Positions 1 through 5,390 of a stretch of DNA of 5,390 nt are shown piece by piece; within the stretch, counting starts at the first letter, position 1; every line of letters starts with the position of its first letter. This stretch comes from Singulisphaera sp. GP187 (GTDB taxonomy: Bacteria > Pseudomonadota > Gammaproteobacteria > Burkholderiales > Burkholderiaceae_C). The position numbers and the translations under genes were made by a program. The stretch lies in assembly GCA_943327965.2 (NCBI GenBank), contig CALPYQ020000142.1, positions 1 to 5,390 of the forward strand, in the 5' to 3' direction. A model generated the notes under the pieces. It worked only from the letters and a program-made list of their open reading frames with translations. It was not told where the DNA came from and made no database searches.

Positions 1-146
1 AAACAGCACAAACCATTGCCAAAGTGGCCGATGCTGTCTTAATTGGTAGCAAAATCATCCAATTGATAGAAAATGAACCTCGCGATAAAGTCGCCAGTGT
101 GGCTGGCGACTTTTTGCGTGATATTCGACAGGCCATGGACGCCTGA
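1..146 (+). CDS. trpA: Tryptophan synthase alpha chain, C-terminal fragment (5' end outside window)
   Basis: This is the last 47 codons of the gene, read from base 3 to a TGA at 144-146; the rest lies before the window. The visible protein begins [20 protein letters not shown] and ends RQAMDA. The stretch [16 protein letters not shown] matches the last beta-strand and helix of the TrpA TIM barrel, where the family has VADGVVVGSAIV-type sequence with a Gly-Ser that helps hold the substrate phosphate. TrpA splits indole-3-glycerol phosphate into indole and glyceraldehyde-3-phosphate, and passes the indole to TrpB within the cytoplasmic alpha2beta2 complex. The stop codon is intact and accD follows after 23 nt on the same strand. 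trpA followed by accD is a widespread proteobacterial arrangement, so the two are probably co-transcribed. Nothing in the fragment looks damaged; the identification rests on this short C-terminus and on the neighbour. Confidence 0.9.
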   Translation, partial: TAQTIAKVADAVLIGSKIIQLIENEPRDKVASVAGDFLRDIRQAMDA

Positions 147-169
147 TCACAACCCATAAGGACATCGAC

Positions 170-1042
170 ATGAGTTGGCTTGAAAAACTACTGCCTCCCA
201 AAATTCTGCACACCGATCCGGCCGACCGCCGCAGCGTGCCCGAAGGCTTGTGGATCAAGTGCCCCCAGTGCGAATCCGTACTTTATAAGACTGATCTGGA
301 GCAAAACCAAAACGTTTGCCCCACTTGCAGTCACCATCACCGCATCGGTGCACGCGCCCGTCTGAACAACTTTTTAGACAACGAAGGCCGTTATGAGATT
401 GGCCAAGAAGTGGTGCCGGTCGATGCATTGAAATTCAAAGACAGCCGCAAGTACCCCGAACGCATCAAAGAAGCCATGAGCAATACCGGCGAAACAGACG
501 CTCTGGTGGTCATGGGCGGTGCCATTCACAGCATCAATGTGGTGGCCGCGTGCTTCGAGTTTGACTTTATGGGCGGTAGCATGGGCTCTGTGGTGGGCGA
601 GCGTTTTGTGCGTGGCGTTGAAACGGCCATTGAACAAAAAGTGCCTTTCATTTGCTTTACCGCTACCGGTGGTGCTCGCATGCAAGAGGGTTTGCTCTCC
701 TTGATGCAAATGGCCAAAACCAATGCAGCACTCACTCGATTGGCCAAAAAAGGTTTGCCCTACATTAGCGTTTTGACCGACCCCACCATGGGCGGTGTGT
801 CTGCAGGCTTTGCTTTCATGGGTGACGTGGTCATTGCCGAGCCTAAGGCCTTGATTGGCTTTGCGGGTCCCCGCGTCATTGAAAGCACCGTTCGGGTGAC
901 TTTGCCAGAAGGCTTCCAACGTGCAGAGTTTTTGCAGGAAAAAGGCGCCATTGACTTCATTTGCGATCGACGCGAATTGAAAATGACGGTGGCCAACACA
1001 CTGGCCATGTTGACTCGCCAATCAGCCGACGCTGTCAGCTGA
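170..1042 (+). CDS. accD: Acetyl-CoA carboxylase carboxyltransferase subunit beta
   Basis: The protein has 290 residues, close to the 304 of E. coli AccD. With AccA it forms the carboxyltransferase that moves CO2 from carboxybiotin to acetyl-CoA, giving malonyl-CoA for fatty acid synthesis in the cytoplasm. The N-terminus carries the four-cysteine zinc ribbon expected of bacterial AccD (C31-P-Q-C34 and C50-P-T-C53), followed by the crotonase-like carboxyltransferase domain. Clear signatures are the Gly-Gly of [11 protein letters not shown] (G167, G168), the [16 protein letters not shown] loop (G208, G209) and [10 protein letters not shown]. The ATG at 170 is chosen because AAGGA lies at 158-162, seven bases upstream, and the [12 protein letters not shown] start is typical of the family. 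It lies 23 nt after trpA. In E. coli the zinc ribbon also binds accA and accD mRNA to repress translation; the intact zinc site would allow this here, but that is inference. Many relatives have folC directly downstream; here the next gene is convergent yggT. Confidence 0.98.
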   Translation: MSWLEKLLPPKILHTDPADRRSVPEGLWIKCPQCESVLYKTDLEQNQNVCPTCSHHHRIGARARLNNFLDNEGRYEIGQEVVPVDALKFKDSRKYPERIKEAMSNTGETDALVVMGGAIHSINVVAACFEFDFMGGSMGSVVGERFVRGVETAIEQKVPFICFTATGGARMQEGLLSLMQMAKTNAALTRLAKKGLPYISVLTDPTMGGVSAGFAFMGDVVIAEPKALIGFAGPRVIESTVRVTLPEGFQRAEFLQEKGAIDFICDRRELKMTVANTLAMLTRQSADAVS

Positions 1043-1075
1043 TTTTTCAGGCGGCAGGCTGCGTAAGATCAGCCC

Positions 1076-1621
1076 TTAAAAGCCGCCGTATTGCAATCCC
1101 GCCAGCAACATGCCGGCAATTTGCAGAATCACCAACAGCACCAGAGGCGAAAGATCAATGCCGCCGGGCTGGGGAATGGCATTTCGAATGGGTGCCAACC
1201 AGGGCTCCACAATGCGCGACAGAAGCATCATGCTGCCGCTGTTGGGCTGGACCCAAGAAAGAATGGCATAGAGCAAAATAATGACGCTCAGGCCCGAAAC
1301 CAACCAGTGCAAGACCCCGAACAGACTGGCAATCAGAACACCGACAAACGCAGCTTGGGCACCTCCCAGAAACCACATGGCTGTGACGTGACTCAATTTC
1401 ATGAGCCATGCTGCCAACAAACTGGATGTGTCCAGACGGCCCAGCGCGGGCATGAAACGCCTCAGGGGCATGACCAGCCAGTCGGTCACAGCAAAAATAA
1501 AGCGACCAATGGGGTTTTGAAATGGCAAGCGCTGCCATTGCATGACCAAACGCAGCAAACAAGCACCGCCCACCAAACCAGTCAGTACATCTAGGATCAA
1601 ATTGACAATTTGTAGAAACAC
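1076..1621 (-). CDS. yggT: YggT family integral membrane protein (two YGGT repeats), GTG start
   Basis: I place the start at the GTG (1621-1619), giving 181 residues beginning VFLQIVNLILD (the V read as Met). GGAGGA sits five bases upstream, and the hydrophobic N-terminus matches the family. A longer in-frame reading from 1693 would add 24 polar residues unlike YggT proteins. The protein is mostly hydrophobic, with likely membrane segments around residues 5-27, 66-85, 87-108, 110-125 and 157-177. It contains two related units, about 21-74 (LLRLVMQW, then VTDWLVMPLRRFMP, then LDTSSLL) and about 115-167 (LLYAILSW, then IVEPWLAPIRNAIP, then IDLSPLV): the family's characteristic internal duplication. 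YGGT proteins lie in the inner membrane; suggested links to cell division, osmotic tolerance or membrane insertion vary between organisms, so no biochemical role is assigned. It appears to be a single-gene unit, convergent with accD and divergent from lysS. Confidence 0.9.
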   Translation of the reverse strand: MFLQIVNLILDVLTGLVGGACLLRLVMQWQRLPFQNPIGRFIFAVTDWLVMPLRRFMPALGRLDTSSLLAAWLMKLSHVTAMWFLGGAQAAFVGVLIASLFGVLHWLVSGLSVIILLYAILSWVQPNSGSMMLLSRIVEPWLAPIRNAIPQPGGIDLSPLVLLVILQIAGMLLAGLQYGGF

Positions 1622-1626
1622 AGAAG

Positions 1627-1632
1627 TCCTCC
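1627..1632 (-). promoter_or_regulatory. Strong Shine-Dalgarno site (GGAGGA) fixing the yggT GTG start
   Basis: On the minus strand GGAGGA is followed by CTTCT and then GTG, a near-ideal five-base spacing. No comparable site stands before the more upstream in-frame start at 1693. This decides the start of yggT. Confidence 0.85.
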
Positions 1633-1664
1633 AAGTGTGTGCATGATAGCGGCAGCCTGAAGGA

Positions 1665-1693
1665 ATCGTAAAATAACGGGTTCGCGCTGTCAT
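1665..1693 (-). promoter_or_regulatory. Candidate sigma-70 promoter for yggT
   Basis: On the minus strand ATGACA (1693-1688; five of six matches to TTGACA) is separated by exactly 17 bases from TACGAT (1670-1665; four of six matches to TATAAT). Transcription would begin near 1658 and leave a 5' leader of about 35-40 nt before the GTG, including the Shine-Dalgarno site. This is pattern matching only; the -10 match is modest. Confidence 0.4.
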
Positions 1694-1704
1694 TCAGCGT
1701 TTTT
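1685..1704 (+). promoter_or_regulatory. Small hairpin followed by T-run in the lysS leader (possible weak terminator or attenuator)
   Basis: CGCTG (1685-1689) and CAGCG (1695-1699) form a five-pair stem, extendable by a G-T wobble, with the loop TCATT, followed directly by five T (1700-1704). The shape is that of a weak intrinsic terminator on the plus strand. It stands 39-58 nt before the lysS ATG, so it would be transcribed only if the lysS promoter lies further upstream. A TAAAAT at 1669-1674 is a possible -10 box but has no convincing -35 partner. The stem is short, so the call is tentative. Confidence 0.3.
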
Positions 1705-1706
1705 AC

Positions 1707-1721
1707 GGGTTTTGAAAACCC
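1707..1721. repeat. Perfect 15-bp inverted repeat in the yggT/lysS divergent region
   Basis: GGGTTTTGAAAACCC is a perfect palindrome of two 7-base arms around a single central G. It ends 21 bases before the lysS ATG. It could be a protein-binding site, or an RNA hairpin (GGGTT/AACCC with a five-base loop) close to the lysS translation start. I do not recognise it as the consensus of a known regulator. Confidence 0.6.
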
Positions 1722-1742
1722 CTCACTACCAAAGTGCACTTC

Positions 1743-3293
1743 ATGTCAGACACGCCAGCAGAAAATCAAAATACCCCCGTCGTTGACGAAAACCAGCTGA
1801 TTGCAGAACGCCGCAACAAGCTTAAAACCATGCGCGCTGCCCAAGCCCAGGGCAAAGGTGTGGCTTTTCCCAATGACTTCAAACCCGAAGACCATGCCGG
1901 CAACTTGACCCTAGCCCATGGCGACAAAGCACCAGAGGCGCTTAAAGGGGAAGGCGTGACGCCAGTCACAGCCAAAATTGCTGGTCGGATGATGCTCAAA
2001 CGCGTGATGGGCAAGGCCAGCTTTGCCACTTTGCAAGATGCCACTGGCCGCTTCCAAATTTATGTCACACGCGATGACATTGGCGAAGAAGCCTACAACG
2101 ATTTCAAACACTGGGACTTGGGCGATATCGTGGCCGCAGAAGGCTACCTGTTCAAAACCAAAATGGGCGAATTGTCCTTGCATGCCTCAAGTGTCCGCAT
2201 GCTCACCAAGAGCTTGCGTCCCATGCCAGACAAGTTTCACGGTGTGGCCGATCAGGAGATCAAATACCGTCAGCGTTATGTTGACTTGATGATGGACGAG
2301 GACGCTCGAAAAAGATTCACGGCACGCAGCAAAGCAGTTAGCGGCATTCGTGATTTCATGGTGAAACACAACTTCTTAGAAGTTGAAACGCCCATGTTGC
2401 ACCCCATTCCCGGCGGTGCAAATGCACGTCCTTTTGTCACACATCACAATGCCCTTGATCAAGAAATGTACTTGCGCATTGCGCCAGAGTTGTACTTAAA
2501 ACGTTTGTTGGTTGGCGGGTTCGAGCGCGTCTTTGAAATCAACCGCAACTTCCGAAACGAAGGCATTTCTGTTCGCCACAATCCAGAATTCACCATGATG
2601 GAGTTCTATGCGGCGTATTGGAACTACCAAGATTTGATGGGCTTTACCGAAGAATTGGTGCGCGATGCCGCCATGAAAGCCGTCGGACATTTGCAACTCT
2701 CCTACGCTGGCAAACCCGTCGATTTGGCCAAACCTTTTGCACGCCTCACCATCCGAGAAGCCATTGTGAAACACACAGAAGCTGGCGACAAAGTAGACGA
2801 TGCTGCATGGCTCATCCAAGCTTTACAAAAATTGGGCATGAGCGAAGCCAAGAACAAGCTGTCGAAAAAATCTTTGGCCGGTTTGCAAGTCTTGTACTTC
2901 GAAGAAACCGTTGAAGAAAAATTGTGGGAACCCACGTTCATCATGGAACACCCCACCGAAATTTCACCTTTGGCCCGCGCCAATGACGAGCGTCCTGAAG
3001 TGACAGAGCGTTTTGAGCTCTACGTCACTGGCCGAGAATTTGGCAACGGCTTCTCTGAACTGAATGATGCGGAAGACCAGGTAGCGCGCTTCCAAGCACA
3101 AGTCGACGCCAAAGACAGCGGTGACGATGAAGCCATGTTCTTTGACCACGACTTTGTCCGTGCCCTGGAATACGGCATGCCGCCCGCCGGCGGTTGCGGC
3201 ATTGGCATTGACCGGTTGATGATGCTGCTAACCGACAGCGCCAGTATTCGGGATGTGATTTTGTTCCCTGCACTGAAACGTGAGCACGAATAA
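1743..3293 (+). CDS. lysS: Lysyl-tRNA synthetase, class II
   Basis: From the ATG at 1743 the protein has 516 residues (E. coli LysS has 505). It charges tRNA-Lys with lysine using ATP, in the cytoplasm. After a charged N-terminal extension comes an OB-fold anticodon-binding domain (about residues 76-155). The class II catalytic domain follows, with motif 1 around [15 protein letters not shown] (205-219), motif 2 as [19 protein letters not shown] (270-288; R271 and E273 are the ATP-contacting positions) and motif 3 as [15 protein letters not shown] (484-498; R491). An in-frame GTG at 1734 would add three residues (V-H-F). ATG is preferred because MSDT fits related proteins, but neither start has a clear Shine-Dalgarno site: CCTCACTACCAAAGTGCACT precedes it almost directly. 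The gene stands alone on its strand and ends in the A-tract of a strong terminator. All catalytic motifs are intact. Confidence 0.98.
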   Translation: MSDTPAENQNTPVVDENQLIAERRNKLKTMRAAQAQGKGVAFPNDFKPEDHAGNLTLAHGDKAPEALKGEGVTPVTAKIAGRMMLKRVMGKASFATLQDATGRFQIYVTRDDIGEEAYNDFKHWDLGDIVAAEGYLFKTKMGELSLHASSVRMLTKSLRPMPDKFHGVADQEIKYRQRYVDLMMDEDARKRFTARSKAVSGIRDFMVKHNFLEVETPMLHPIPGGANARPFVTHHNALDQEMYLRIAPELYLKRLLVGGFERVFEINRNFRNEGISVRHNPEFTMMEFYAAYWNYQDLMGFTEELVRDAAMKAVGHLQLSYAGKPVDLAKPFARLTIREAIVKHTEAGDKVDDAAWLIQALQKLGMSEAKNKLSKKSLAGLQVLYFEETVEEKLWEPTFIMEHPTEISPLARANDERPEVTERFELYVTGREFGNGFSELNDAEDQVARFQAQVDAKDSGDDEAMFFDHDFVRALEYGMPPAGGCGIGIDRLMMLLTDSASIRDVILFPALKREHE

Positions 3294-3341
3294 AAAAAGC
3301 GCCTAAGTTTGAACTGACCCCATTAACTTAGGCGCTTTTTT
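3292..3341. terminator. Bidirectional intrinsic terminator between lysS and the nagZ operon
   Basis: GCGCCTAAGTT (3299-3309) and AACTTAGGCGC (3325-3335) form a perfect 11-pair stem with a 15-base loop. It is flanked by seven A (3292-3298) on the left and six T (3336-3341) on the right, so the helix can extend to 17 pairs. Read on either strand, the hairpin is followed by a U-tract of 6-7, so it can end transcription of lysS and of the convergent minus-strand operon. The lysS TAA (3291-3293) and the TAA of the small membrane gene (3342-3340) both lie at the outer edges of these tracts. Confidence 0.95.
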
Positions 3342-3636
3342 AGTCTCGTGGCAATCGATCGTGTTGCCTCGCCTTGTCTGGCACTTCGCGCGCCTCCACA
3401 TCTACCACTTCGGCGTCGTTTTTGGTGGTAGTTCCCCAAGTACCAAAGGGCGCCTTGCGACGAGCCATGTCTTGGTATCGCTGCCACACCACAGACACCT
3501 CTGGTTTTCGCCCCCGAACCAGGGACCAAAGTGTGCCAAACAGCAAAGCAAACAACAAAATGCAAAGCATGCCCAGCACAAACACCAAGCCAAGCAGGCT
3601 GAAAAATAATTTAAAAATCCAAGCGATCAATTGCAT
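3340..3636 (-). CDS. Small uncharacterised membrane protein downstream of nagZ
   Basis: This encodes 98 residues, which I do not recognise as a named family. The N-terminal 40 residues are strongly hydrophobic (MQLIAWIFKLFFSLLGLVFV and onward to about L39), interrupted only by K9: one long transmembrane helix or a tight helical hairpin. R41, R43 and K44 follow. The remaining roughly 55 residues are polar and charged, with WQRYQDMARRKAPFGTWG (51-68) and an acidic-basic tail EVVDVEAREVPDKAR (76-90). The basic cluster after the membrane segment suggests the tail is cytoplasmic (positive-inside rule; inference). The ATG (3636-3634) begins one base after the nagZ TGA (TGA-T-ATG), and no Shine-Dalgarno site is visible before it, so translation probably depends on ribosomes finishing nagZ. 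Its stop lies in the terminator T-tract. Size, coupling and gene-like composition make it a likely real gene; function is unknown. Confidence 0.8.
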   Translation of the reverse strand: MQLIAWIFKLFFSLLGLVFVLGMLCILLFALLFGTLWSLVRGRKPEVSVVWQRYQDMARRKAPFGTWGTTTKNDAEVVDVEAREVPDKARQHDRLPRD

Positions 3637-3637
3637 A

Positions 3638-4720
3638 TCAAGGCAAGCAAGCTAGGGCTTGCTGGTAGTTGACTGAACGGACCAATTCATCCCAAGCCAA
3701 TGGGGGCGATGTAGGCAGCAGTGCCAATCGGCGCGCCTCACTGAGTTCATCAGGCTGCCACCAAGACTTCACCTGCGCTTCGGCCAAGCCCTCTAAGACC
3801 TCGTCAATGACTTGGCTGCCTTTGAGCGATTGATTGCACAACAAAGCCAAGTCACAGCCCGCATTGAGCGCCGCCAAAGCAGCCTGTGTGAAGCTAATTG
3901 GCTTGTCATCCAAAACGCGCGCACCAGCCATAGACAAATCGTCGCTGAAAACTGCCCCTGTAAATTCCAACTGCTCTCGCAGAATGTCTTGAATCCAAAC
4001 TTGCGAAAAACCAGCAGGTCTGGCGTCCACTCGGGGATAGATGACATGCGCTGGCATGACCGCAGTCAAATCGTTGTTTAACCACTCGTAAGGCTTGGCA
4101 TCGTCTTTCAAAATAGCTTTAAGGCTGCGCTTGTCGATGGGCATGTCCACATGCGAGTCGGCTTTGACATAGCCGTGTCCTGGAAAGTGCTTACCGCAAT
4201 TGCCCATACCCGCGCGAAGCAAACCCTGAATGAGGCTTTTTGCCAACAAGCTGACATGCCTTGGGTCGCGGTGAAAAGAGCGATCGCCGATGACGCTGCT
4301 TTCGCCATAATCCAAATCGAGCACTGGCGTAAAGCTGAAATCAACACCACAAGCGCGCAACTCAGAGGCCAGCAAAAAGCCCACTGCTGTAGCCGCTTTG
4401 CAGGCTTTCAAGACGCCCTCACCTTCAAGCCCCTTGCCATTTTGAAACCACATCTCGCCCAAACGGCGCATGGCTGGTAAATGGGTAAAGCCATCGGTTC
4501 TGAATCGCTGGACGCGACCACCCTCATGGTCGACACAAATTAAAAGATCTTTTCGAACCGCTTTGATGTCAGCACACAAGGCCGTCAGTTGAGCGCGACT
4601 TTGCCAATTCCGTCCAAACAAAATAATGCCACCTGTTAAAGGATTTTTGAGGCGCTTTTTGTCAGTCGCCGTCAGGGCAAAACCTTCAATGTCAATGATC
4701 AGTGGTGCTTGGATGTTCAT
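3638..4720 (-). CDS. nagZ: Beta-N-acetylhexosaminidase NagZ (glycoside hydrolase family 3)
   Basis: The protein has 360 residues, slightly longer than the 341 of E. coli NagZ, with no signal peptide, as expected of a cytoplasmic enzyme. It removes N-acetylglucosamine from 1,6-anhydro-muropeptides during peptidoglycan recycling. In bacteria with an AmpR-AmpC system its products induce beta-lactamase; no such genes are in view. Family 3 signatures are all present in order: GGIILFGRN (30-38), [10 protein letters not shown] (63-72), the mobile catalytic loop KHFPGHG (177-183) with D188-S-H190 as the acid/base dyad, and [11 protein letters not shown] (257-267), where D260 aligns with the nucleophile aspartate. 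The ATG (4720-4718) overlaps the acpS stop as ATGA, with GGAAAG upstream inside acpS as a fair ribosome site. It lies third in the pdxJ-acpS-nagZ order familiar from Burkholderiales, followed after one base by the small membrane gene. Confidence 0.97.
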   Translation of the reverse strand: MNIQAPLIIDIEGFALTATDKKRLKNPLTGGIILFGRNWQSRAQLTALCADIKAVRKDLLICVDHEGGRVQRFRTDGFTHLPAMRRLGEMWFQNGKGLEGEGVLKACKAATAVGFLLASELRACGVDFSFTPVLDLDYGESSVIGDRSFHRDPRHVSLLAKSLIQGLLRAGMGNCGKHFPGHGYVKADSHVDMPIDKRSLKAILKDDAKPYEWLNNDLTAVMPAHVIYPRVDARPAGFSQVWIQDILREQLEFTGAVFSDDLSMAGARVLDDKPISFTQAALAALNAGCDLALLCNQSLKGSQVIDEVLEGLAEAQVKSWWQPDELSEARRLALLPTSPPLAWDELVRSVNYQQALACLP

Positions 4721-5112
4721 TCAGTTCTTTCCACCACGCAATAGCTACCGGCGTAATCCGCCTCGTCCGTCACGCTGATGTGTGCTTTTAAATGTTGGGA
4801 CTCAAACCAGGTTTTCAAGTCACCGTGCAAAACAATCACAGGCTGACCAGAAGCTAATTTGCCAATTTCACAAGAGCGCCAGGTCATTGGCATGCGCATG
4901 CCCATTCCGATGGCTTTGCTAAACGCTTCTTTGGCAGAAAAACGTGTGGCCACATAACGCACACCCCGCTCGGGCCACCTTGCGCCGCGGGCTTTGTACG
5001 TTGCGAATTCGGCATCGCTCAGTACTTTTTGCGCAAAGCGATCGCCGTGCTTTTCAAGACTGGCTCTGATGCGACGCACATCGCACAGGTCGGTTCCAAT
5101 GCCGTAAATCAT
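4717..5112 (-). CDS. acpS: Holo-[acyl-carrier-protein] synthase
   Basis: The protein has 131 residues (E. coli AcpS has 126). It transfers the 4'-phosphopantetheine arm from CoA to the conserved serine of acyl carrier protein, making it active for fatty acid synthesis. The phosphopantetheinyl transferase signatures are intact: [15 protein letters not shown] at the N-terminus, with D8 as a magnesium ligand; [13 protein letters not shown] (57-69), with E62 as the second metal ligand and K61 and K65 nearby; and HISVTDE (111-117) near the C-terminus. The ATG (5112-5110) follows the pdxJ stop by 13 nt, with an AGG nine bases upstream as a weak ribosome site. The gene ends in a 4-base overlap with nagZ. 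Coupling of acpS to pdxJ is found across proteobacteria. Its product works in the same pathway as accD of this window, although the two are in separate units. Confidence 0.97.
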   Translation of the reverse strand: MIYGIGTDLCDVRRIRASLEKHGDRFAQKVLSDAEFATYKARGARWPERGVRYVATRFSAKEAFSKAIGMGMRMPMTWRSCEIGKLASGQPVIVLHGDLKTWFESQHLKAHISVTDEADYAGSYCVVERTE

Positions 5113-5125
5113 GGCAGACTACCTG

Positions 5126-5390
5126 TTACCGGCCCAAGGCCTTCAAATAACCATGGACGGTGGCGGCATAGCCCACTTCCAGAGCATCCGCAATCAAAGC
5201 GTGGCCAATGGAGACTTCCAACAGCCCAGGTACGGCTTGCGAAAATCGAGGTAGATTGTCTTGGTTCAAATCATGACCGGCGTTGACACCCAATCCGACA
5301 GCCAAGGCTGCTTTGGCTGTGTTGACGTAACTTAACAAACAGTCTTCATGGGCTGGCGTACCCCAAGTGGCGGCATAGGGCTCTGTGTAA
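5126..5390 (-). CDS. pdxJ: Pyridoxine 5'-phosphate synthase, C-terminal fragment (5' end outside window)
   Basis: Eighty-seven codons plus a TAA stop (5128-5126) are visible; the frame is open to the window edge, where the N-terminal part is cut off. The visible protein starts YTEPYAATWGTPAHEDC and contains GLGVNAGHDLN (about residues 32-42 of the fragment) and EVSIGHALIADAL, both diagnostic of PdxJ; the conserved histidines of NAGH and IGHA lie in the substrate and phosphate binding loops of the TIM barrel. PdxJ condenses 3-amino-2-oxopropyl phosphate with 1-deoxy-D-xylulose 5-phosphate to form pyridoxine 5'-phosphate, the DXP-dependent vitamin B6 route. It is the upstream gene of the pdxJ-acpS-nagZ unit, so the operon promoter lies beyond the window. 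A TTG inside the fragment at 5338 is not the real start, because the diagnostic PdxJ sequence YTEPYA continues upstream of it. Confidence 0.95.
   Translation of the reverse strand, partial: YTEPYAATWGTPAHEDCLLSYVNTAKAALAVGLGVNAGHDLNQDNLPRFSQAVPGLLEVSIGHALIADALEVGYAATVHGYLKALGR

Noticed and set aside
374..1021. Long open frame on the minus strand opposite accD (215 codons).
   Set aside because: It is the shadow of accD, whose zinc ribbon and catalytic motifs are unmistakable. The antisense product is rich in His and Gln with no recognisable domain and no ribosome site.
1091..1594. Open frame on the plus strand across yggT (167 codons), very rich in Gln, His and Asn.
   Set aside because: It is an antisense shadow of hydrophobic codons in yggT; reversing Leu/Val/Trp-rich sequence gives Gln/His/Asn runs.
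1734..1742. GTG at 1734 as the lysS start.
   Set aside because: It adds only V-H-F, has no ribosome site, and the downstream ATG gives an N-terminus typical of related LysRS. It remains possible but less likely.
3310..3326. The terminator loop TGAACTGACCCCATTAA resembles the kind of sequence found at ends of some IS3-like insertion sequences.
   Set aside because: There is no transposase, no matching second end and no target duplication, and the sequence is simply the loop of a complete terminator. A search of this 17-mer across the genome and against insertion-sequence ends would settle it; multiple copies next to transposases would revive the idea.
4151..4480. Open frame on the plus strand opposite nagZ (109 codons).
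   Set aside because: nagZ has complete family 3 motifs on the other strand, and this frame shows no ribosome site or family resemblance.
4889..4902. Perfect 14-bp palindrome GGCATGCGCATGCC inside acpS.
   Set aside because: It encodes part of GMGMRMPM, a run of Gly/Met/Arg/Pro codons conserved in AcpS proteins of this group, so the symmetry follows from codon use rather than from a binding site.
1..5390. A previously undescribed multi-gene system, such as a defence island, biosynthetic cluster or mobile element.
   Set aside because: Nearly every coding stretch is a well-known housekeeping gene in a conserved order. There are no integrases, transposases, toxin-antitoxin pairs, CRISPR repeats, tRNA genes or sharp composition changes. 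Only one small gene is unidentified.

Overview
The window is a stretch of bacterial chromosome carrying core housekeeping genes, almost certainly from a betaproteobacterium of the order Burkholderiales. Two things point there: the protein sequences (for example AcpS with MRMPMTW, PdxJ with YTEPYA, and LysRS with the N-terminal stretch [10 protein letters not shown]) and the gene order pdxJ-acpS-nagZ. The base composition is only moderately GC-rich, so a freshwater Comamonadaceae-type genome (Limnohabitans or Rhodoferax-like) is my best guess. That placement is inference from recognition, not from a search.

Layout from left to right. (1) On the plus strand, the last 47 codons of trpA (1-146) are followed after 23 nt by complete accD (170-1042). 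(2) A convergent gap of only 33 nt separates accD from yggT on the minus strand (1076-1621, GTG start), which encodes a two-repeat YGGT membrane protein. (3) A 121-nt divergent intergenic region (1622-1742) holds a candidate yggT promoter and two inverted repeats lying in front of lysS. (4) lysS runs on the plus strand (1743-3293). (5) A perfect bidirectional intrinsic terminator (about 3292-3341) separates lysS from a minus-strand operon. (6) In transcription order, that operon reads pdxJ (C-terminal part only, cut by the window edge) - acpS - nagZ - a small unnamed membrane protein. The junctions are 13 nt, a 4-nt ATGA overlap, and 1 nt (TGA-T-ATG), so the genes are very probably co-transcribed and partly translationally coupled.

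Functionally, accD (malonyl-CoA formation) and acpS (activation of acyl carrier protein) both serve fatty acid synthesis. nagZ serves cytoplasmic peptidoglycan recycling, trpA the last step of tryptophan synthesis, pdxJ the formation of vitamin B6, and lysS lysine-tRNA charging. The only genes without a defined biochemical role are yggT and the 98-residue membrane protein at the end of the nagZ operon.

I see no mobile element, CRISPR array, RNA gene, phage gene or novel multi-gene system. The points worth a second look are small: the terminator shared by two genes with both stop codons inside its tracts, the structured lysS leader with no clear ribosome binding site, the uncharacterised membrane protein coupled to nagZ, and start-codon choices for yggT and lysS. 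There is no gene-free stretch longer than about 120 bases.
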